Positions 35,748 to 45,495 of a stretch of 64,000 nt of DNA are shown here, piece by piece. Position numbers and translations under genes: made by a program. The notes beneath the pieces are model-generated. The model saw only the letters and a list, made by a program, of their open reading frames with translations. It had not been told where the DNA came from and did no database searches. Numbering within the stretch: the first letter of the stretch is position 1; the number at the start of each line of letters is the position of its first letter. Source of the DNA: Lacihabitans sp. CS3-21 (lineage in GTDB: Bacteria; Bacteroidota; Bacteroidia; Cytophagales; Spirosomataceae); the NCBI RefSeq assembly GCF_024343675.1, contig NZ_RJUD01000116.1, positions 1-64,000 of the forward strand, written 5' to 3'.

Positions 35748-36815
35748 ATGAAAATACGCATTTTGGTAGTTGGTTGTGGAAATATGGGAACTTCACATGC
35801 TTTGGCCTATCATGGATTACCTGAATTTGAAATATGCGGTATTGTTTCTCCCGGCAAAAGTAAAGAAAGACTCAATGAAAAGCTCGGAGGTGGTTACCCA
35901 CTTTTTGACGACTATTATATGGCACTTTCGGAAACTAAACCTGATGCAGTAAGCATTAACACCTACCCAGACACACACGAAGCCTATGCATTAGCTGCAT
36001 TAGAAGCTGACTGTCATGTATTTATAGAAAAACCATTGGCTGACACTGTAGCTGGAGCTCAAAAAGTAGCAGAAGCCGCTAAAAGATTGAATAAGAAACT
36101 AGTTATAGGATATATTTTAAGAGTTCACCCCTCTTGGGAAAAATTTGTAGAAGTAGCCCAAACGATGGGTAAACCTTTGGTGATGAGAATGAACCTCAAC
36201 CAACAAAGCCATGGTATAATGTGGGACGTTCACCGTAACTTGATGAAAAGCCTAAGTCCAATAGTGGATTGTGGGGTGCATTATATTGATGTAATGTGTC
36301 AAATGACCCGCTCGAAGCCCGTTTGGGTGAGTGCCATTGGAGCCCGAATGACTGAAGATATTCCAGCTGGAAACTACAACTATGGACAATTGCAAATTAG
36401 ATTTGAAGACGGCTCAGTAGGTTGGTACGAAGCTGGTTGGGGGCCTATGATGTCAGAAACAGCATTTTTTGTAAAAGATGTTATTGGGCCAAAAGGTTGT
36501 GTATCGATTGTGGCCAAAGATGCTTCCAAAGCTGGTCAATCAGACAATGTAGATGCCCACTCAAAAGCGGAATCTTTGAAAGTACATTATGCCGATATAG
36601 ATGTTGCCAATAATTTTACTAAAAAAGACGAATGGATAGACTTTGCTGATGAGCCAGACCACAATGAGCTTTGCAAAAGAGAACAATTGTTTTTCTTAAA
36701 TGCTATACAGAATGATGTGGATTTGACCGACCATGTAGATGATGCCGTTAATAGTCTTAGAATCGCCTTTGCCTGTGATGAGTCTGTTAAAACTGGCGAG
36801 GTAGTTAGACTCTAG
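35748..36815 (+). CDS. Gfo/Idh/MocA family oxidoreductase
   Basis: A 355-residue NAD(P)-dependent dehydrogenase, probably acting on a sugar or inositol-like substrate. The N-terminal Rossmann fold has VVGCGNMG (7-14), then HVFIEKPLADT with the family's EKP catalytic lysine, and a C-terminal beta sheet domain with VDCGVHYIDVM supplying the catalytic His. It has no signal peptide and is monocistronic. Its stop lies two bases from the stop of the convergent operon. Confidence 0.88.
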   Translation: MKIRILVVGCGNMGTSHALAYHGLPEFEICGIVSPGKSKERLNEKLGGGYPLFDDYYMALSETKPDAVSINTYPDTHEAYALAALEADCHVFIEKPLADTVAGAQKVAEAAKRLNKKLVIGYILRVHPSWEKFVEVAQTMGKPLVMRMNLNQQSHGIMWDVHRNLMKSLSPIVDCGVHYIDVMCQMTRSKPVWVSAIGARMTEDIPAGNYNYGQLQIRFEDGSVGWYEAGWGPMMSETAFFVKDVIGPKGCVSIVAKDASKAGQSDNVDAHSKAESLKVHYADIDVANNFTKKDEWIDFADEPDHNELCKREQLFFLNAIQNDVDLTDHVDDAVNSLRIAFACDESVKTGEVVRL

Positions 36816-36817
36816 TT

Positions 36818-37294
36818 TCAGTTTGAAACAGTGTAAACCACTGTTGTAGTGTAGGTCTTGACAGGTAAAAGCACAGAAGCTCCTTGTATTCGATATTGTA
36901 TAGGAACATTATTTTTACCATTAGCAAAACCAATATTGCCATTAAAAAAAGCCTGTGGGCTATTGGTTAGCGAGATGTAAGCGGCTCCTCCATTGGTGGA
37001 TCCCAAAAAACCTGTTGTTCCTGCTCCAGTCCTTTGAACTTGTAAAGTCAATCCACTGTTCCAATCTGTATCTATTTTGTGCACGGTAACTGCGTAAGTT
37101 GAAAAAATCGAAAAACCTGCTATTGAAATTAAAGTTTGATTTGCCGCACTTACAGGACTTAGAGAATAATCCGTGCCGGCTTCACTGATTGTACCTGAAG
37201 GAACACTGTAACTCCAACCAGGGCTAGCTGAGATAGTTTGAGCCTCAGCTTCGAAACAATAGCATAATAATAAAATACTTAAAAATATCCTCAT
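36818..37294 (-). CDS. Small secreted beta-rich subunit, third of the fibre-like operon
   Basis: A 158-residue protein with a signal peptide cut after EAEAQ. The mature part is beta-rich, Gly/Thr/Ser/Asn-rich and has no Cys. It ends TYTTTVVYTVSN, the same kind of alternating final strand as in the two larger subunits of the operon (IIYTLIDN, VTYTLVDN). It overlaps the upstream gene by one base. It may be a minor, tip or terminating subunit; that is inference from its place and end strand. Confidence 0.6.
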   Translation of the reverse strand: MRIFLSILLLCYCFEAEAQTISASPGWSYSVPSGTISEAGTDYSLSPVSAANQTLISIAGFSIFSTYAVTVHKIDTDWNSGLTLQVQRTGAGTTGFLGSTNGGAAYISLTNSPQAFFNGNIGFANGKNNVPIQYRIQGASVLLPVKTYTTTVVYTVSN

Positions 37295-37821
37295 CAGTTA
37301 TCAATCAATGTATAAATAATAGATACTGTACTACTTTGGCTTCTTAGCTGACTATAATTACTTATTGAAAGTGTAAAAGTCAGATTATAGCCGTTTGATG
37401 CTCCATTTCCTGTAAAAGCCCCCCCAATGCCATTGATAATAGTTTGGGAGGCGGCAGTAAGGGTGATGGGTGAAACTCTATTTCCTAAAGTCCCCGCTCC
37501 AGACCCCGAATATGTACTGGTGTTTAAAACTAAATTCAAACCATTGGGCATAAGGCCAGAAATTTGTGCTGATACCCTGCGTGTTTGACCAGGCGTAACT
37601 GCTGACGAAAAATTAATCCATTTAGTATTATTTGAAGCGGTGTTAGAAACCATACTTCCTGCCTCTGTCGGAGCCGTTAAACTCAAATTTATGCTGTTAG
37701 CATTTGGCTCGATATCAAGAAGTGCGACACTGGGAAGTGAGAAACTCACCCCAACCGAAGAAGTCTGCCCAAAAGTGTCATTGAGTATCAGTAAAAATAT
37801 TAATGGTAATAAAAACCTCAT
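37294..37821 (-). CDS. Pilin-like secreted subunit, paralogue of the first gene of the operon
   Basis: A 175-residue protein with a signal peptide ending FGQ. It aligns with the protein encoded at 41388-41942 along its length: VALLDIE versus IALLDLE near the N-terminus, WINFSS versus WLNYSS, RRVSAQI versus RRVDVKL, GASNGYNLTF versus GASNGHNLTY and the end IIYTLIDN versus VTYTLVDN. Such single-domain beta proteins with a hydrophobic end strand are typical of chaperone-usher pilins and of WxL-like domains. It overlaps the usher-like gene by four bases. Confidence 0.68.
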   Translation of the reverse strand: MRFLLPLIFLLILNDTFGQTSSVGVSFSLPSVALLDIEPNANSINLSLTAPTEAGSMVSNTASNNTKWINFSSAVTPGQTRRVSAQISGLMPNGLNLVLNTSTYSGSGAGTLGNRVSPITLTAASQTIINGIGGAFTGNGASNGYNLTFTLSISNYSQLRSQSSTVSIIYTLIDN

Positions 37822-40520
37822 TTTTTAGTTATCAATTTGAAATCCTTTCCAGAGAAAAATATTTTTCTTTCTACAGATTTCACTACAAAAGATTCTTGAA
37901 TTAATTTTTCAGCCCCAATTACAACATTTTTTTCTTGATTAACAACTTCAAACTGCTCTTGTTTACCAGGAATAAAAGCCGAGACGCTCCAGTTACCTGG
38001 TTTTATTTCTTTGAATGAAAACTCGTTCTTTTCATTTATTTGTGTAAGGAACGATTCATCTCCATTAGTAAGTTTTACCAAAACTATGGGCAATTTGGAA
38101 TTGTCTGCTAGTTTTAAATTACGTTCTTCAACTTGAAAATTCACTTTTCCTACTAAACCTCCTGTTTTGAGTAAAGGAATAGTAACTTTTTCTGTTGAAT
38201 CGGCTTTTACAGAAACTACTAATGGTGTTTTTATTCCTGCAATTATACCTTGCATGTTAGGTCCTCCATTTAGTGTGATATGATAAATATCTGGCTTCAA
38301 ATTATTAAAATGAAAATTACCACTTGTATCTGTCACCGTTTTATAAGGCCCCATTTGTACAATTACCCCACCTTTCAAAATTCCATCAGACATTCCTACC
38401 AAATTTCCCGCTACATGACCAATGTTTTTGTTTTTCCTAACAGGCACGTTGAGTTTTAAAACATATTTTAGCGTAAAAAACAGCGTGTTTTGATTGGAGT
38501 TCATACTCAGTGGCACATAGGCTCGTCCTGTTGTTAAACTCAATTGATGTTTTTTGAAATCAAAAAGAAGCGAACCATCCATAAAACTTCTTTTCTCAAA
38601 AAATTCGTCTGGAGCATAATTGTTTCTATACATAAAATTGGCATGGACGAAACTTTTGTAATTAAATCTCAAACTCCCTCCATAATAGAAAAGATTTTTT
38701 ATGGTGTTATCTTGAGAAAATTTACTCGTATTCTGGTGTTCGAAATATCCGCCTAACCAAAACCAATTAGAAATTTTTAAAGAAGGCTGTATCATAGAAT
38801 TGAAAAACTGCTTTGGTTTCAATTGATCACCGGCAAGTAAATTTTGTGCACTTCCATACCTAAACTGTGAAAAAACTAAAACTTTATCTTGATTTAAACT
38901 ATATGATAAATTGCTAAAATCTTCTTTGTAATGAAAACTTGAAGGTATCTGACGATCTTCTCGTTCTTGAATGGTATAATTTAGGAAAAATGAATTTTTG
39001 TTATTGGGTTGAAAACTTGCAAAAACCATATTGGTCTTGCTTATGGGTGAAGATCTAAATGCCAGAATATCCAAACTTGGGTTAATCCTTGTAAAATTGC
39101 TATTAACTCCAATATTAATCTTTTTATTTAAGCTATAACTTATACCATTTATGAGAAGCCTGCTATTGGTGTAAAATCCATGAAAATCTTTACCTGCCGA
39201 AATAATTTCGCTGTGCAGATTGAATTTATGAAATTGCAAATTGAATCTATTAAATAATCCCAAATCCCATTTTGAATTTGAGTTGCCCAATGCAACTTCT
39301 GTTTCCACACTAAAGAGTTCCTTTTTTATATTTGAAGATACCCCTAGAATATTTGTTCTGAATATAGAATTGTCTTTTATGACATCTTTATTGAAATAAT
39401 TGAAATTAAACTTTATACTTTCATTTAGACTATAGGCATAATTAAAACCATACGAATCTTTTTGTGAAGGAAGAAATCTTGCTCTTTGGTAAAATACTTG
39501 AAACTCTGATTTTGAGATTTTCTGCTCAAACCTTATTCCTCTCCCAAAACGACTGAATTCGATTAGGTTACTGACTCTATTTACATAATCTCCAATCGAA
39601 ACTTTCGTTGTGTTTTTGTAATCATATTCAAAACTATATTGGTCATAGCTTCCTACTGTTGGAAAATTCAGTTCGTTTGGCCCTCTAACTGCAAAATCAA
39701 TATGGTGCTTTTCTTTTAAATCTAAAAAACCTTTTCCTTCACCAATATACTGATAGGCAATGGTTGAAACACCTCCGATATTAAAGTTAAGAAAAGAACC
39801 ACCCACTTGAATAGGAAATCTATAATACGGATCTGTCTTTTTTGAAGAATTACTGTAAACTGGTACGGAAGTAACTTGGTAGATTGGTGTTTCAGAATCA
39901 GTGGTAAAAACTTTTAAATCAGCAGAAACATTCCAAGAGTTATTTTCTGTTGCGGGAATTTTTTGTTTGACCTTGACACGTATATTTGAGTTGGCCTCGA
40001 GCAAAAGGGAATCGCTATAATTAAATACTTCCCCTCTTGAAGTGGCTAATTTCAACCTTTCGGTGCTATTACCTAGGTTTTGAACCAAATATTCTGTAAC
40101 TAGGGTATCTCCTTCTCTCACATATTCTGGTTGCCCAATATTAAGAACCTCAATTTTTTTAAACTCACTAATTTCAATGTCAAAAAACTTAGTCATTACG
40201 ACATTGTTGTTGCTTAAGACTTTAAATTTTGGAAAATAAAATCCTGCAGCGACTGTCTTTGGAGTGGATAAAGTATAGGAATATTTTGTATGATTTGGTC
40301 CAACCTTTAAAGTTTTGCTAATCAATATACTCCAATTCTCTGGCAAGTCTAAAACGGCTGTTAAACTGTCGGAAGAAGGATTCGAAACCACAAAAAACAA
40401 CGTTAGATGGCCGCCAGCTTTAATTACTTTTTCATAATTCGAAATGCTAGTCTCAACCTTACTTTGAGAAAAAGCAGAAAATGATATCAAAAATGTAAAT
40501 ATGTATATTAGATATTTCAA
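37818..40520 (-). CDS. Usher-like outer-membrane protein with Ig-like and carboxypeptidase-regulatory-like domains
   Basis: A 900-residue exported protein (signal peptide ending AFSQ). Residues 20-225 are two Ig-like domains. Residues about 235-695 contain many amphipathic strands of alternating polar and aromatic residues, as in a large outer-membrane barrel. Residues 700-890 hold two beta-sandwich modules with the carboxypeptidase-regulatory pattern (TVTDTSGNFHFNNLKPDIYHI; FKEIKPGNWSVSAF). The order periplasmic N-domain, barrel, C-terminal sandwiches is that of pilus ushers, though I see no direct usher signature. Its neighbours are a chaperone-like protein and secreted subunits. An export pore for those subunits is the simplest reading, not shown. 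Confidence 0.62.
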   Translation of the reverse strand: MKYLIYIFTFLISFSAFSQSKVETSISNYEKVIKAGGHLTLFFVVSNPSSDSLTAVLDLPENWSILISKTLKVGPNHTKYSYTLSTPKTVAAGFYFPKFKVLSNNNVVMTKFFDIEISEFKKIEVLNIGQPEYVREGDTLVTEYLVQNLGNSTERLKLATSRGEVFNYSDSLLLEANSNIRVKVKQKIPATENNSWNVSADLKVFTTDSETPIYQVTSVPVYSNSSKKTDPYYRFPIQVGGSFLNFNIGGVSTIAYQYIGEGKGFLDLKEKHHIDFAVRGPNELNFPTVGSYDQYSFEYDYKNTTKVSIGDYVNRVSNLIEFSRFGRGIRFEQKISKSEFQVFYQRARFLPSQKDSYGFNYAYSLNESIKFNFNYFNKDVIKDNSIFRTNILGVSSNIKKELFSVETEVALGNSNSKWDLGLFNRFNLQFHKFNLHSEIISAGKDFHGFYTNSRLLINGISYSLNKKINIGVNSNFTRINPSLDILAFRSSPISKTNMVFASFQPNNKNSFFLNYTIQEREDRQIPSSFHYKEDFSNLSYSLNQDKVLVFSQFRYGSAQNLLAGDQLKPKQFFNSMIQPSLKISNWFWLGGYFEHQNTSKFSQDNTIKNLFYYGGSLRFNYKSFVHANFMYRNNYAPDEFFEKRSFMDGSLLFDFKKHQLSLTTGRAYVPLSMNSNQNTLFFTLKYVLKLNVPVRKNKNIGHVAGNLVGMSDGILKGGVIVQMGPYKTVTDTSGNFHFNNLKPDIYHITLNGGPNMQGIIAGIKTPLVVSVKADSTEKVTIPLLKTGGLVGKVNFQVEERNLKLADNSKLPIVLVKLTNGDESFLTQINEKNEFSFKEIKPGNWSVSAFIPGKQEQFEVVNQEKNVVIGAEKLIQESFVVKSVERKIFFSGKDFKLITKK

Positions 40521-40544
40521 AATATCAAATGTTGTAAAAAGTTA

Positions 40545-41327
40545 TTAGTCGATTTCTATGGATACATTGGCTCCAAAAAGGTCTTTGCTATTATCAGCTA
40601 TTAGGATACCATCATACTTGCCTTTGGGAAGTTGGTTCAACGCTATCTCAAATTCCCCACAACTTGCAGGATAAATTCGTCTTCTGATGGCCTCAATAAC
40701 TTTAACCTTTTCTCCTGAAGGATTGTATAACTCAAGAATGACTTTTGTAGATGTCGTATATAATCCATCGTTTTTGATACGCATGTTTAGTACTTTTAAA
40801 GAATCGTTGGCATTGGTGATCTTGATATCTTCAAAAGTCAATTTTGGACTATCAACTTGGCCGTAATCGCCAATGATTTGAACTGCATATCTGACTACCG
40901 AATTGATATTCATTCCATTAGGCTGTTGTTCCTTTACTGGATCGGCTGCTTCAACCATCAATAACGACCAATAACTACCGTCTTTAAGCGTTGCAGTCGG
41001 CACTTCTATATTGTAGTACAGTACATATTCTTCATTTCCAGCTAAAAGCTTTTCATCTACAGCTGTTTTCAAATAAGGACTTAAAGAGTAAGGAAGACTT
41101 GCAGAATCTACATAGTTATTGCCCATGCCACATTTCGAAATTAAATCTTGCTTGTAAACCAAGACCCTAGCAGGCTTGTTAGATTCATTTCGTATCTGAA
41201 TTTTGCCTGTAATTTTTTGACCGCCCACAATGGTGTGTGTGTGAGTAAGTCCATTAAGGATAACGATTGCAGAACTTGCCAAAAGCGATTTTGACAATAT
41301 TAGGATTAATATTATATATTGTTTCAT
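40545..41327 (-). CDS. Two-domain periplasmic chaperone-like protein
   Basis: From the Met at 41327 the protein has 260 residues; an upstream Met at 41372 gives a doubled hydrophobic start. After the signal peptide come two Ig-like domains. The first (about 25-140) has GGQKITGKIQIRNESNKPARVLVYKQD and a later YYNIEVPTATLKDGSYWSLLMVEA. The second covers the last 110 residues. Size and fold pattern suit a chaperone-usher chaperone; the first domain also resembles the peptidoglycan/host-binding domain (DUF916 type) of WxL systems. Either would partner the subunits encoded on both sides. Confidence 0.58.
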   Translation of the reverse strand: MKQYIILILILSKSLLASSAIVILNGLTHTHTIVGGQKITGKIQIRNESNKPARVLVYKQDLISKCGMGNNYVDSASLPYSLSPYLKTAVDEKLLAGNEEYVLYYNIEVPTATLKDGSYWSLLMVEAADPVKEQQPNGMNINSVVRYAVQIIGDYGQVDSPKLTFEDIKITNANDSLKVLNMRIKNDGLYTTSTKVILELYNPSGEKVKVIEAIRRRIYPASCGEFEIALNQLPKGKYDGILIADNSKDLFGANVSIEID

Positions 41328-41387
41328 AGGAAAAGCAAAAAGAAAAAAGAGGTAGATGAGAAGAAATCTCATCTACCTATAATTCAA

Positions 41388-41942
41388 TTAATTATCTACT
41401 AAAGTATAAGTAACTGTAACAACAGTTGTAGCTGCTCTTAGATTGCCATAGTTAGCGTCTGCTGCTGTAAATGAGTAGGTCAAATTATGTCCATTACTTG
41501 CACCAGAAGCAGTGTAAGCACTACCTATTGAGTTAATCAGCGGTTGGTTAGTAGCCGTTAAAGTAACAGCCGAAGTAGGCGTTCCTTTTGTACCAAAACC
41601 TGTTGTAGCGGCACCTGCAACTACTGAAATACCAACTCCAGGAACTGGCGTGTCCAATTTAACATCTACTCTACGAGAAAGAACTACTGTAGCTGGAAGA
41701 ATAGAAGAATAATTCAACCAAGTATCGGTGTTGTTGGCCGGAACATTGATTTTCTGACCCGCCTCAAGTGGAGTAGGTTGCACAAACGTAGACGTAAAGT
41801 TTTTAGATGCCGAAGATTCTAAATCCAATAAGGCAATGTTAGGAATTACAACCGAAATCTGGTGATTGTCAGTACCAGTGTCTTGAGCCGAAACTTTAAA
41901 GCTTAAAAAGGTGATTACTGCGATAGCAAGAATTCGTTTCAT
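41388..41942 (-). CDS. Pilin-like secreted subunit, first gene of the operon
   Basis: A 184-residue protein with signal peptide MKRILAIAVITFLSFKVSAQ. The mature protein has no Cys, is rich in Thr, Ala, Val and Asn, and ends in the strand TVVTVTYTLVDN. It is paralogous to the subunit at 37294-37821. Being first in a five-gene operon, it is the best candidate for the major subunit. No -7 box of the TAnnTTTG type was found upstream, so control may need an activator or another sigma factor. Confidence 0.65.
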   Translation of the reverse strand: MKRILAIAVITFLSFKVSAQDTGTDNHQISVVIPNIALLDLESSASKNFTSTFVQPTPLEAGQKINVPANNTDTWLNYSSILPATVVLSRRVDVKLDTPVPGVGISVVAGAATTGFGTKGTPTSAVTLTATNQPLINSIGSAYTASGASNGHNLTYSFTAADANYGNLRAATTVVTVTYTLVDN

Positions 41943-43128
41943 TTTAATACGATTTTTATTGTTAATTTTTACTTTTTATTGAGTGAAATTCAGAAGAAAA
42001 CACATCGAATTCACCCAATATTTATTATTAAACGGCTACGAAAATCATGCCAAAGACTTAAGTATTAAATCTTAATTGAATTAAACACGATAGAATATAG
42101 TGCATTAATTTTATGAAACGAGTAAGCAAATGGACCCAAACATGTGATAAAAAACACATAAACTACTGTTTATCAATATATTGAATTTATTTTATATCCA
42201 CTCAATAAATTTCATTCTTATTATCTTTCCCTAAAAAAAAATTTTATAAAATTATTAAATGGTTAAATCTTGAGTCTTAAGAATGCTTTCCATTTTTGGG
42301 AAAAAATTCTATTATTAATAAAATGGATTGGAAAATTTATATTTCTCGACAATGTAAATATACCGTGCCAACTTTTTCAAAACCTGTCACAATGTTTAAA
42401 ATTTTGACAAATGTCAAGTGAATTCTTCCGTTTCATATTAAATGGACACGTGATTAAGTATTAATTTTTTCTATAAGCTGAGAAAAGTCTTCTCCCAGAA
42501 TCCTCAAGTCCTAACCATACTTATCTAAAAAAAGCAAAATTTACCCCAAAAAGAAAGATTTTGACGGTTTTAATTCATTCAATAATTTAAAATCAACGCC
42601 TTAAATTTTTTTAAAAAAAAAGAGAGAAAAGTGCTCTCAAAAATTCCTCATTTTCTCGCTTTTTATGCCCCAAATAAAAATATATCAAAATCTTATCAAA
42701 AGGATACAAACTCAAAATAAATTCAAGATTTCCCATGTAAAATAAAAACCACTTTACTTAATATAATAATCTTATTACAAGATACTTATGAAATATTAAA
42801 TTCAATAAATTAAACAAAATTCCTTAGAGCGACAAAAAATTATTAAACGGTATATACCCCTTACTCCCCCATCCTTTGCTTCGTTGGTTGGTACAGATAT
42901 TGAGTCAAATCTATCAAAATAGTTATTGAAATATTATCGAAAAATGACAAGAGAAAAATTGACATTCCATTTTTTGGATGAAGAGATAGAAAAGGAAAAA
43001 AAATATTGTAAAGAGACATTTCCTAAAATGTCAAATCCAGAAATTAAAATATTCCTAGAACTATAGTTTGCAAAAGGCTAGAGAAAAAAAATGAGAATTG
43101 AAGAATAAAATTGAATTGTATAAAATAG
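41943..43128. other. 1.2-kb gene-free divergent control region
   Basis: Very AT-rich sequence between the leftward fibre-like operon and the rightward polymer locus, with A and T runs and no conserved gene. A possible 40-codon frame (42944-43066, plus strand, MTREKLTFHF start) is the only small ORF of note and lacks support. No consensus promoter was found. The region probably contains the start sites of both loci. Confidence 0.55.
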
Positions 43129-45450
43129 ATGAATAAAGTATCTAATAAAATGAGCTTACGTTTTTTAATAAAATCTGCAATTGCAATAGGCTTAACATTG
43201 GCAATGGCAGATTTGTTAACCAATATTTTGTATGGAGATAAAACTTCTCTTTTATTGAACTCCATAAAACTCATTTTCTATGACTTTGGAATAGCTGCAT
43301 TGATTGTTTTGGTATTGAGCCCATTTTTTCTGCTTTTATCGAAACTTAATTTTTTGTTAGCCAAATCCCTCATTTACACCATTGGCTTTATTGTTTTAAT
43401 ATCCAGCCTTTTACTGAATAAATACTATGCCACTACCCATTTAACACTTGGAAGCGATTTGTATGGCTACTCGATTAGCGATATAAAAATGATTGTAAGC
43501 ACATCCTCAGATGTCAGTCTTTTATCATTTTGGCCAATATTTTTATTTGTAGGGGTTTTCATTGCTGCTTTTAGATTTCTTATAATTAAAGAAAAACAAA
43601 AAATTTGGTTTGGTGCTTTTTTATTACTCGCTATTGGGTTTTGTACTTTCGAATCATTCTCTAAAAAACCTGTACAGTCTAATCTTTCGTTTTTTGTAAA
43701 AGACAGTTTGCATTACCTACAAAGCAGCAAAAGTGCTAAATCAGTGACTTGGGATACCACCAACCCCTACCCTTTGCTCAGAGACAATAATAAAACCGTG
43801 GACTTATTGGGCAAGTATCTAAATCTAAAACCCACAAAACCAAACATTGTAATGATTGTGGTGGAAGGATTAGGGAGAGACTTTTCAGGAGACGATGCTG
43901 AATATCCTGGCTTTACTCCATTCTTAGATTCATTGGCTAACCAAAGTCTGAGCTGGACAAATTTTGTAAGCAATGCCGGAAGATCTTTTGGTGCTCTGCC
44001 GTCAATTTTGGGTTCTTTGCCTTTTGGAAAAAATGGATTTCTCGATTTAGAAACACTGCCCGACCACATTTCCTTGATAAATCAGTTAAAAAAATCGAAT
44101 TATAAAACGGCCTATTTCGAAGGTGGAGACGCAGATTTTGACCGAAAACTGAAATACCTCATGCATGAGGGAATGGAAAGTATAGTTGATGACAATAATT
44201 ACGGTACCGAATATAAAAAGTCCACCTCTAAGGACGGCTTCTCATGGGGATATCCTGACTCCGAGATTTTCAGAAAAGCATTGAACGACATCAAACCTAT
44301 TGATCAGCCAAGGTTCGACTTAATATTAACCATCAGTAACCACGAGCCTTTTGTGTTTAATGACAAGGAAAAATTCATGGCTATGGCAGAAGAAAAGTTG
44401 ATCAACAGCAGCATGAGTGGTAATAAAAAAAGTGTTTTAAATAAATATAAAGACATAATCGCTGCACTTCTTTATACGGATGCGAGCATCAAAGAGTTCA
44501 TTCAAAAATACAAATCCAACGCAAATTATGAAAACACAATATTCATTATTACGGGAGACCATAGATTGATTCCTATTCCTCAAAAAGATGAAATCTGCAG
44601 GTATCATGTACCCCTGATCATACATAGCCCAATGCTCATCAAAGCTGAAAAGTTTAAAGGGATCAGTTCGCACATGGACATTATGCCGAGTGTTTTGGCA
44701 CTGATCAATAACAAATATGGCGAAAAGCGTATAGATAAAGTCCCATGGATTGGAACAGGCTTAAGTGAATCTTTAGTATTTAATAATCAAAAAGATATTC
44801 CATTGTCTAGGTACAAAGGGGCGGTTAAAGATTTTGTATCGGGTAATAAATTCCTGAGCGATAAAACTTTATATGAAATTGACGAAAAGTTTGAGCTATC
44901 AGAAATAAGTCAAGGAGAAGAATATGAGAAAATAGAAAACAAGCTCGCTCAGTTCCAAAGAATCAATACCTATGTGACTCAAAACAACAAGATTATTCCA
45001 GCGAATTTGGCGGATAAAAAAACTAACAGCCAGTCCTTTACAAAGGAACAACTGGTGATTATTGACAAACACTTAAAGGCAAAAGCAGAGGAAGATCCAT
45101 TTATGATAGCCCGTGAAGTTGCTTTTAAAAAACAGTATGATGATGCTTTGTTGTTGTGCAATTATATCATAAAAGACAGTCCGAATCATTTTGATTGTCG
45201 CACTTTGAAAGGCAGAATTTACGCTTGGAATGGTGATTTTGAAAATGCAGAAACTGAGTTAAAGGGCGTAATTGATAGAAGTCCAAGATATAAAGATGCC
45301 TATAGTGCCATTTTAGACTTATACTGGTGGAATGATAAACCTCAAAAAGCCAAAGAACTCGCGAAAAAAGCCAAGGAAAATATCAACGATGATGCTGACT
45401 TCCAAAAGAGTGTAAAAATGGCCATGGCAAGGTTCGATAAGTCAATTTAG
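43129..45450 (+). CDS. LtaS-like membrane phosphotransferase/sulfatase-fold protein with C-terminal TPRs
   Basis: A 773-residue protein. Five membrane helices lie in residues 10-175, followed by an extracytoplasmic alkaline-phosphatase-fold domain (about 235-545) and TPR repeats (about 655-770). The metal and active-site residues match LtaS order: E246 in VVEGLG, S286 in AGRSFG (where LtaS has Thr), H405 in SNHEPF, D477-H478 in TGDHR. Five helices plus this domain is the LtaS/OpgB topology. Such enzymes move phosphoglycerol or phosphoethanolamine onto polymers. The TPR tail is unusual. Its neighbours suggest it decorates an exported polysaccharide. A second Met at 43153 could be the true start. 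Confidence 0.8.
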   Translation: MNKVSNKMSLRFLIKSAIAIGLTLAMADLLTNILYGDKTSLLLNSIKLIFYDFGIAALIVLVLSPFFLLLSKLNFLLAKSLIYTIGFIVLISSLLLNKYYATTHLTLGSDLYGYSISDIKMIVSTSSDVSLLSFWPIFLFVGVFIAAFRFLIIKEKQKIWFGAFLLLAIGFCTFESFSKKPVQSNLSFFVKDSLHYLQSSKSAKSVTWDTTNPYPLLRDNNKTVDLLGKYLNLKPTKPNIVMIVVEGLGRDFSGDDAEYPGFTPFLDSLANQSLSWTNFVSNAGRSFGALPSILGSLPFGKNGFLDLETLPDHISLINQLKKSNYKTAYFEGGDADFDRKLKYLMHEGMESIVDDNNYGTEYKKSTSKDGFSWGYPDSEIFRKALNDIKPIDQPRFDLILTISNHEPFVFNDKEKFMAMAEEKLINSSMSGNKKSVLNKYKDIIAALLYTDASIKEFIQKYKSNANYENTIFIITGDHRLIPIPQKDEICRYHVPLIIHSPMLIKAEKFKGISSHMDIMPSVLALINNKYGEKRIDKVPWIGTGLSESLVFNNQKDIPLSRYKGAVKDFVSGNKFLSDKTLYEIDEKFELSEISQGEEYEKIENKLAQFQRINTYVTQNNKIIPANLADKKTNSQSFTKEQLVIIDKHLKAKAEEDPFMIAREVAFKKQYDDALLLCNYIIKDSPNHFDCRTLKGRIYAWNGDFENAETELKGVIDRSPRYKDAYSAILDLYWWNDKPQKAKELAKKAKENINDDADFQKSVKMAMARFDKSI

Positions 45451-45495
45451 AAATAAAAACAAAATAGAAATTAGAAAAAAAATAGTCAAAACAAC

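Noticed and set aside
36815-36829. GTTTCA-gtt-TGAAAC hairpin as a terminator between the oxidoreductase and the fibre operon
   Set aside because: The stem is short and AT-rich with no T run on either side.
42944-43066. 40-codon frame in the divergent control region
   Set aside because: Too short, no family, no ribosome-site or conservation evidence.
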